The notes beneath the pieces were generated by a model. It was not told where the DNA came from. It saw nothing but the letters and a program-made list of their open reading frames with translations, and ran no database searches. A program made the position numbers and the translations under genes. From positions 51,001 through 115,000 of the forward strand of contig JAGFBZ010002037.1 of the NCBI GenBank assembly GCA_018398805.1: a stretch of DNA of 64,000 nt, written 5' to 3'. The stretch is from Hirundichthys speculiger (Eukaryota > Chordata > Actinopteri > Beloniformes > Exocoetidae). Positions within the stretch are counted from its first letter, which is position 1, and each line of letters starts with the position of its first letter. Shown piece after piece: positions 57,780 to 64,000 of this stretch.

Positions 57780-58050
57780 GGATGATTTTTTTTTTTTAAA
57801 AAAATCATTAAAAAATTAGCAGTTTGTCTTTTAAAAAAAAAAAAAGAAAAAATTAGGAAATTTTGGTACCTTGACCCCCAAGCCTATATATATAGATATT
57901 ATATATCTACATATATATATATATATTTTATAGAGAGATAGAGAGAGAGAGAGGCAGTTCGTAAAATATATAACTGCCTGAAGTTTACACGTGTCATTGT
58001 TTCGGAAAAATAACAATAACAAAAAAATATTGTCTCATATACCCAACTAA

Positions 58051-58084
<34 letters not shown>

Positions 58085-58110
58085 TAATAATAATAATAAT
58101 AATATTGACG
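57780..58110. repeat. Simple repeats: A/T runs, (TA)n, (GA)n, (TAA)n
   Basis: Poly(A/T) near 57785-57845, TA repeats near 57885-57930, GA repeats near 57931-57952 and (TAA)n at 58047-58104. Confidence 0.85.
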
Positions 58111-58430
58111 CTAGATATGATGACATGAAAGGTTTTATCAACCGCCATGTAAACACTGAACGAAAATGGACGATGCTTGTGGGAATTGAAACCAAAGCAG
58201 TCAGGAATTGGTTAAATAAGGGTGAAATGAAGCAGAATAAAATACAGCTAAAAGTTATTATACAGCCAGGCTTAAATGTGACACTTGAAAAAAAAAAAAG
58301 GGGGGGGGGTGGGGGGAATAAGAATTACAATCAGGGGTGCACCCGTGCTGTCCAATGTTTTTCTACTCTTCATCCAAGGGGTCCCTGGGCTAAAAAAGGT
58401 TGAAGACCCCTGGTTTAAACTGAATAATCA
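58111..58430 (+). other. Unidentified open frame, A12/G9 run and hAT-like end
   Basis: 58125-58270 keeps an open frame (RHVNTERKWTMLVGIETKAV, NWLNKGEMKQNKI) with no recognised domain. It ends in a poly(A)/poly(G) run. 58336-58414 starts caggggtgcaccc and ends ttgaagacccctg, which could be an 80-bp hAT-type MITE without a visible TSD. Confidence 0.35.
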
Positions 58431-58604
58431 ATGCTCAAGCTCAAAGTGAAAGGAGGTGGCGTTATGGAGCCCATTTTTGTGCGGCCATGCCCAAAACCCA
58501 TAAAATACACACATTTTGCACACAATAAATATCTGTGCAAATTTTCATGAGTTTCCAAGCATATTAAGGCCCCCAAAAAATGATTAATTTAGGAGAGTAA
58601 TAAT

Positions 58605-59721
58605 TAGGGGTGCACGATAACTATCGGGCCGATAACAAGAAATTATGACGTCATCCCCAATAAGTCCGATATCACGACGAATAGCCCCGATAACATATAT
58701 ATTTCTGTCAACACGGCAGTGCCTCGCTCCCTTTGAGCCTTGAATAACCGGCAGTGAATGTTGTGTTCAAATAACGTCAGCATAATCAGAAAAAAGATTA
58801 CTCAATAAGGAAAATCAAGAATACCCCCTCATGCCAGAAAACAACTCATTAACTCAGTCATAATTTTGGTAGTTGCTGACTTGAATTGATATTTGCAGTA
58901 TTCTCCCACATGTTACACATAAAAAAAAGAAAAAATAGAAAAGGCAGAAAGAATGACTAGCAAACGAGGGAACGTGGAAATTTACATTACACCTTGAATG
59001 CAGCATGCAGCACAGCATACTGATCACAACAAACATGGCGGCGTGGAACTTTGTTAAAGTTTCAGAAGAAGATAGTTTGGTGGTTATTTGTGACGAATCC
59101 TCCAAGTGAATTCTACAAGGGAAGCACAAGCTTTAATACGTAAAACCCGATCAGCCACCTACAACATAACAATCGCTTCCATGGAGTTTTAAAATTGCGC
59201 TAACGTTAGCTAATGGAAGCTAATGCTAACGTGCGAAAGCCAGCAGCAGTCTCCCCTCCCCTCTCCTTCATTCCTCTCATCTAAAGCTTCCATGAGATTA
59301 AAAAATAAAAAAAAAACTGCTGGACTTCAATTACTTTAATTAAAGGTATTAATTTAAATGGAACCACAAGCCAAAATCCTTTAAGTGTTCATCTTTTTCA
59401 GTTAGTAATTCTGATGCATGTATTTCCATCAGTTCAAAGGAGCCTTTAAATTTTTTATATCAGTCAGTAATGAACCTTATTTAAGTTAATGTGAGATATC
59501 AAATAGGTTTGTTTGATAGCTTTAAGAAAATGTTTAAGAGGCTTGACAATAGTTTTTCATTGGAAAAAACAAATATCTGTTCATATAAAAAATCAAAACT
59601 ATTTTTGATTTTTTTCATAGTATTGATGTAATGATCTTAGGCATATGTGTGTGTTATCGGAGGAGCTGAAAGTTATCGGTTATCGGTATCGGTTTTAAAA
59701 AACAGTTATCGTGCATCCTTA
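58605..59721 (+). mobile_element. hAT, GTGCACGATAA family, copy 4
   Basis: Ends TAGGGGTGCACGATAACTAT and, reversed, TAAGGATGCACGATAACTG. Flanking 8-mers do not match cleanly (gtaataat and ataaaaat). The BED exon near 59034-59160 starts ATGGCGGCGTGGAACTTTG and has a stop after DESSK, like the 23470 copy. Confidence 0.85.
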
Positions 59722-59730
59722 ATAAAAATG

Positions 59731-60075
59731 ATTAAAGCTGCAAGCAGCATTTCTCGGGCCCTCGCACCAATCGCCACCACCCCTCCAGTTGTCCACCACC
59801 TGCTGAAGCCAGACCCTGATAAAGACAATACAGAGACAATTCTATTTGGTTATATAATGAAGAAAGGATAAAAACTGCAGTCCAGCTGTAATCCAAAGGT
59901 ATGAAATCAAAAAACTGGTCTGGAATCTGTAATTTTAGATCAGGTTATGTTCATTAAACGGCATATTAATCAGGTTTTTCAAACAGCCTTTTTATTTCAC
60001 CCCTGTAATATTGCCAGAATAGGAGCATCCTCTGCCATAGTCATGCTGAAAAACTAAACAAAAACTTTGCTGAAA
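59731..60075 (+). mobile_element. AAGCTGCAAGCAGC-type teleost repeat, 5' part
   Basis: Begins attaaagctgcaagcagc, then cgggccctcgcacc, as in the minus-strand copy ending at 12514. It is cut off by TA repeats and the Tc1 element at about 60075-60119. Confidence 0.6.
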
Positions 60076-60119
60076 TATATATAATTATATATATAAATAC
60101 ATACACATACACATATATA

Positions 60120-60356
60120 CACACGTGGACAAAATTGTTGGTACCCCTCAGTTAAAGAAGGAAAAACCCACAATTCTCGCTGAAATCACTTGAAACTTAC
60201 AAAAGTAACAATAAATAAAATGTATTGGAAAATCAAATAATCAAAATCAGCCATTACTTTTGAATTGTTGATTAACATATTATTTAAAAAAAAAAAAAAA
60301 ACTAATGAAATAGGGCTGGACAAAAATGATGGTACCCATAACTTAATATTTTGTTG
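60120..60356 (+). repeat. Tc1 left IR/DR
   Basis: The outer repeat gtggacaaaattgttggtac is at about 60125-60144; the inner tggacaaaaatgatggtacc is at about 60317-60336. Both are transposase-binding type direct repeats by analogy with Sleeping Beauty-like elements. Confidence 0.8.
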
Positions 60357-61395
60357 CACAACCTTTTGAGGCAATCACTGCAATTAAACGATTTCTGTAT
60401 TTGTCAATGAGCGTTCTGCAGCTGTCAACAGGTATTTTGGCCACTCCTCATGAGCAAACTGCTCCAGTTGTCTCAGGTTTGATGGGTGTCTTCTCCAAAT
60501 GGCATGTTTCAGCTCCTTCTACAGATGTTCAATGGGATTCAGATCTGGGCTCATGGAGGCCACTTTAGAATAGTCCAACGCTTTTCTCTCAGCCATTCTT
60601 GGGTGTTTTTGGCTGTGTGTTTTTGGATCGTTGTCCTGTTGGAAGACCCATGACCTGCGACTGAGACCAAGCTTTCTGACACTAGGCAGCACATTTCTCT
60701 CTCCAGAATGCCTTGATAGTCTTCAGATTTCATTTTACCTTGCACACATTCAAGACACCCTGTGCCAGATGCAGCAAAGCAGCCCCAAAACATTACTGAG
60801 CCCTCCTCCATGTTTCACACCGTAGGGACAGTGTTCTTTTCTTCGTATGCTTGGTTTTTGAGTCTATGAACATAGAGTTGATGTGCCTTACCAAAAAGCT
60901 CCAGTTTGGTCTCATCTATCCAAAGGACATTCTCCCAGAAGCTTTGTGGCTTGTCAACATGCATTTTTGCAGATTCCATCTCGTCTCGCTTTTTTATGAT
61001 TTTTTTCAGCAGTGGTGTCCTCCTTGGTCGTCTCCCATGAAGTCCACTTTGGCTCAAACAACGATGAATGGTGCGATCTGGCACTGATGTACCTTGGCCT
61101 TGGAGTTCACCTTTAATTTCTTTGGAGGTTGTTCTGGGCTCTTTGGATACAATTCGAACGATCCGTCTCTTCAATTTGTCATCAATTTTCCTCTTGCGGC
61201 CACGTCCAGGGAGGTTGGCTACTGTCGCGTGGGTCTTGAACTTCTGAATAATATGAGCCACTGTTGTCACAGGAACTTCAAGCTGTTTAGAGATTATGGG
61301 CTGGGACGACGCGTCGACGTCATCGATTACGTCGACGCAAAAAATACGTCGACGCAAAAACTGCACGTCGATGCGTCGTCACTCAGAATCAAAAA

Positions 61396-61615
61396 ATGGC
61401 GGCGGCCGCGGTATCAAGTAGCAGCGAGTCGGGGGAGAAGAAGCTATCTCGTAATCGGATGTCAAAAGTTTGGGAGTATTTTACACCTAATGGTAACGAT
61501 TCGGTGGTCTGTGACCTGTGCAAAAATAGAGATGGCATATCATAAAAGCACTACCGCGATGCACCAGCACCTTAAGAAGAGGCACACGGGAGCTGCTTGT
61601 GGAGGAGAAGACACC
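61396..61615 (+). pseudogene. BED finger first exon of hAT
   Basis: ATG 61396: MAAAAVSSSSESGEKKLSRN, SKVWEYFTPNGNDSVVCDLC. A one-base shift precedes EMAYHKSTTAMHQHLKKRHT, and the exon ends GACACC with the consensus donor gtaagt at 61616. A complete BED pattern (CxxC, HxxxxxH) with one frameshift. No further exons survive. Confidence 0.78.
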
Positions 61616-61715
61616 GTAAGTTTTCAACTTTTTTTCTTTCCTTCCTTGTTTGCGGTGATTAACCCCGTCATTCATCCAAACCGCAGCACGTAACTTGTGC
61701 TCCAGCCTCGCACAC

Positions 61716-62010
61716 TAGAGATGCGCGGATGACGTATATTTTAACCCGCAACCGCTTCTTAAAATCTCTATCCGCCCGCATTTGCAGGAACGTTTTTTCA
61801 CCAATTTTCAAAACCGAACCGACCCGCCATCCTTTTTAATAATATGTAAAATATTTTTTCCTTATTATTATTATTTGAGTGCTTCAGTGCTTCAACAACC
61901 CGCAACCCGCCTGAATTTAATTAAAGTATTATTTTTTGACGAGTCATCCCCCCGATATGCGGATTATCCGCTCCGCCCGCGGGTGCGCGGTTCAACCGCG
62001 CGCATCTCTA
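61716..62010. mobile_element. hAT MITE (TAGAGATGCGCGG ends)
   Basis: 295 bp. Ends TAGAGATGCGCGGATGACG and, reversed, TAGAGATGCGCGCGGTTG. The duplication tcgcacac is exact (61708-61715, 62011-62018). No coding. Third level of nesting: MITE in hAT in Tc1. Confidence 0.92.
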
Positions 62011-62164
62011 TCGCACACACACAGAACATGTGCCCACTTAAACACACGCACACGCCCCTCACACACTCGCCTCTTGCCGACACACTTTTTTTTTTTAACT
62101 GACACAGACACACACTCCTCAAATACACGCTAAAGTTAGTTTAACTTTCAACTTTTAGGTTAAT

Positions 62165-62166
<2 letters not shown>

Positions 62167-62225
<59 letters not shown>
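62167..62225. repeat. (TTA)n microsatellite
   Basis: About 19 uninterrupted TTA units inside the hAT at 61295-62942. Confidence 0.95.
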
Positions 62226-62226
<1 letters not shown>

Positions 62227-63204
62227 CTTTATTGGTATGGGCAGATAATTTAGAAGTATATATTTTTATTAACCTGTGCACTGTGTTTGTGATTTATGTT
62301 TTCAGGGACAGGGATAAGCAGAAAAGTTTGTACTATCAGATGAAAAAAAAAAAACACCCCCCCCCCCCTGCACCCCCCAGGAGGCTGCTGCACTTACTGA
62401 GAGCATCCTAACTACTAAAAGTTAAACTACTGTTCACTTAACTGTAATAGGCCTAATACTTGAATTTATTTGTTATTTATTTTTCACAGATTTAAATGAT
62501 TAGGCTAAGTTGCTGCTGTCACACATTGTGTTGTTTTGTAAATTGCAGCTGTCACCGCTGCTGTTATTTTTTATTTATTTTATGTTGATAAGATTTTGGT
62601 TCAGATTGTGTTTTTTTGCAGTTTTATTTATTGAAGGAAAGTTTTATTTTATTATTTTTTTTTTTATTATAGGATTCCATTGCACTACAACTGTGTGCAC
62701 TTTATTGTTGTATTGTTCAATACAATTCATTTTTGAACTTGAAAGAAGAAATTTGTGTTTTATTCATGGAGATGAATTTGCATTAATTGCTATATAGGTC
62801 AAATTATGGGGAGATAATCGATAATCGAATCGAAATTGAATCGAATCGGATTTAAAAATGAATCGTTAGATTAATAGATGCATCGAAAAACTATTTTTTC
62901 TAGATTAATCGATTACAAAAATAATCGTTTAACCCAGCCCTATTAGAGATGGTCTTATAGCCTTTACCTTTGAAGATGTTTTGTCTATAATTTTTTTTTT
63001 CGTTTTCGGATGTCCTGGGACAATTCTCTCCTTCGCTTTCTGTTGTCCATGTTCAGTGTGGTACACACCCTTTTCACCAAACCAAACAGCAAAGTGACTA
63101 CTTGTCTCCCTTTAAATAGGCAGACTGACTGATTATAAGTTTGGAAACACCTGTGATGTCAATTAAAGGACACACCTGAGTTAATCATGTCACTCTGGTC
63201 AAAA

Positions 63205-63439
63205 GTTTTCAATCTTTTATAGAGGTACCATCATTTTTGTCCAGCCCTATTTCATTAGTTTGTTTTTTTAAATAATTATGTTAATCAACAATTCAAAAGT
63301 GATGGCTGATTTTGATTATTTGATTTTCAATAAATTTTTATTTATTGTTACTTTTGTAGGTTTCAAGTGATTTCAGTGAGAATTGTGGGTTTTTCCTTCT
63401 TTAACTGAGGGGTACCAACAATTTTGTCCACGTGGTGTG
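63205..63439 (-). repeat. Tc1 right IR/DR
   Basis: Mirror of 60120-60356: inner ggtaccatcatttttgtcca at about 63224-63243 and outer gtaccaacaattttgtccac at about 63412-63431. Confidence 0.8.
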
Positions 63440-63451
63440 TATATATATATT

Positions 63452-64000
63452 TAGGGCTGTCAATTTCTCAACATAAGTAATCAGATTAATCGCATGACTG
63501 TCAATAGTTAATCATGATTAATCGTAATCGCAAATTAATCGCATATTTTTATCTGTTCTAAATCTACCTTATACAGATCTTTTTCAAGTTGTATTACTCT
63601 TATTAATACGAGTCCTGACTAGAACCAGGAAATATGACCATATTAGTCCAGTCCTGAGGTCTCTGGCTTCCTGTCACTCAGAGAATAGACTTTAAAACAG
63701 CTCTACTTGTGTTCAAGTCTCTTCATGGCCCCAAAGTCCATCTCTGACATGTTAGATCCATATGAACCAACCTGGACTCTGAGAACCTCAGGTAGTGGTC
63801 TCCTGCTGGTGTCCAGAGTCAGGACTAAACAAGGTGAAGCTGCATTTCAGTTTTATGCTCCTAAAATCTGGACCAGTCTTCTAGAAGATGTTAGACAGAC
63901 CTGAACTCTGACAATGTTCAGATCCAGACTGAAAACAGTTCTGTTTAGATGTGAAGATGATGACTGGAAGGATTTTATCTGCACTCTTCATTTTTAATTT
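63452..64000 (+). mobile_element. hAT (TAGGGCTGTCAA) containing an L2 tail, copy 2, runs off window
   Basis: Starts TAGGGCTGTCAATTTCTC and follows 28706 onward almost base for base, with fewer than about ten substitutions and one 6-base insertion by eye. It has the same junction into the L2 3' end (after ttattaatacgag) near 63611. The element continues past 64000. Confidence 0.88.

Larger units (their letters stand above)
61295..62942 (+). mobile_element. hAT (TAGGGCTGGGACGACG-type) inside Tc1, hosting a MITE
   Basis: The left end tatgggctgggacgacg has one extra base; the right end, reversed, is TAGGGCTGGGTTAAACG. The duplication ttagagat is exact (61287-61294, 62943-62950). It retains a BED exon on the plus strand and otherwise repeats and AT-rich sequence, including (TTA)n at 62167-62225. 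CGTCGACG and ATCGATTA motifs cluster near the ends. Confidence 0.9.
60343..63050 (-). pseudogene. Tc1-like transposase, split by a hAT
   Basis: ATG at 63050 (MDNRKRRRELSQDIRKR). A shift in a run of ten A then leads to GKGYKTISKQLEV, the codons across which the hAT at 61295-62942 inserted. Continuing at 61290: VTTVAHIIQKFKTHATVANL, then GRGRKRKIDDKLKRR (paired-like HTH and linker), RRCLSQ-type second helix, and the first catalytic block FWENVLWIDETKLELFG. GSVMFWGCFAASG follows, with the second Asp in FQQDNDPK near 60640 and a one-base shift after it. The C-terminus is ASKGCATKY-like with TAA at 60343-60345. About 340 codons if intact; at least three shifts. Confidence 0.88.
60120..63439 (-). 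mobile_element. Tc1-like element with IR/DR ends, hosting a hAT
   Basis: Flanked by TA (60118-60119, 63440-63441). Ends CACACGTGGACAAAATTG and, reversed, CACACCACGTGGACAAAATT. About 225-bp inverted repeats at each side contain an outer and an inner direct repeat (ggacaaaattgttggtaccc and ggacaaaaatgatggtaccc), the IR/DR layout of active fish Tc1 elements. The 3.3 kb length is due to a 1.65 kb hAT insertion; the Tc1 itself is about 1.66 kb. Confidence 0.93.

Noticed and set aside
58047..58104. Possible CRISPR-like array from regular (TAA)n and (TTA)n spacing
   Set aside because: Simple trinucleotide repeats in a vertebrate genome; no repeat-spacer structure.

Overview
The window looks like intronic DNA of a teleost fish. 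The only host coding sequence I can identify is one exon of beta-2-syntrophin (sntb2) at 3277-3499 on the minus strand, with splice sites at both ends. The upstream exon is not recognisable above it, so most of the remaining 60 kb is probably sntb2 intron 1. The teleost assignment rests on the repeat content: many hAT families with BED fingers, a Tc1 element with nested inverted/direct repeats, L2 and Rex3/RTE-like LINE tails, a BEL/Pao element and a piggyBac remnant. No rRNA, tRNA or CRISPR array was seen. The species cannot be named.

Layout. 1-3.5 kb: two nested non-autonomous hATs, a LINE scrap and the sntb2 exon. 3.75-12.5 kb: a teleost repeat (AAGCTGCAAGCAGC type) split by two copies of one hAT family (TAGGGCTGGGCA ends); the second copy holds a 4.9 kb BEL/Pao retrotransposon whose pol is internally deleted. 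12.5-17.8 kb: mostly featureless DNA with a GC-rich block, a 41-G run, flanking direct duplications and a hAT carrying a MADF exon. 18.1-19.4 kb: a Rex3/RTE-like tail split by a hAT with convergent MADF and BED exons. 19.7-23.0 kb: a four-level nest (hAT, hAT, inverted-repeat element, L2). 23.4-30.0 kb: a (TA)n tract holding four different hAT insertions, one a nearly complete BED-hAT transposase. 30-36.4 kb: more BED/MADF hATs, a hAT with a THAP exon, LINE scraps, and a hAT transposase gene split by another hAT. 36.4-40.5 kb: L2-like RT and a TTF/DUF4371 hAT. 40.5-45.4 kb: hATs with GTGCACGATAA ends, one holding an element with a 6-bp target duplication. 46.1-50 kb: a multi-exon BED-hAT gene split by a fold-back element. 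50-52 kb: a piggyBac derivative. 52.9-57.7 kb: LINE remnants with a hAT inside one. 58-64 kb: another hAT, then a Tc1 element holding a hAT that holds a MITE, and a repeat of the hAT-plus-L2 composite seen at 28.7 kb.

Nearly all coding potential is decayed transposase or reverse transcriptase. The strongest evidence for element boundaries is exact 8-bp target-site duplications (TSDs), read directly. They give an explicit insertion order. The most interesting biology is (a) BED and MADF exons arranged head-to-head inward in several short hATs, (b) a THAP exon inside a hAT-type element, (c) a hAT that was amplified with a LINE tail inside it, and (d) repeated hAT targeting of one TA microsatellite. 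All coordinates, alignments and family names come from reading by eye; no database search was run.
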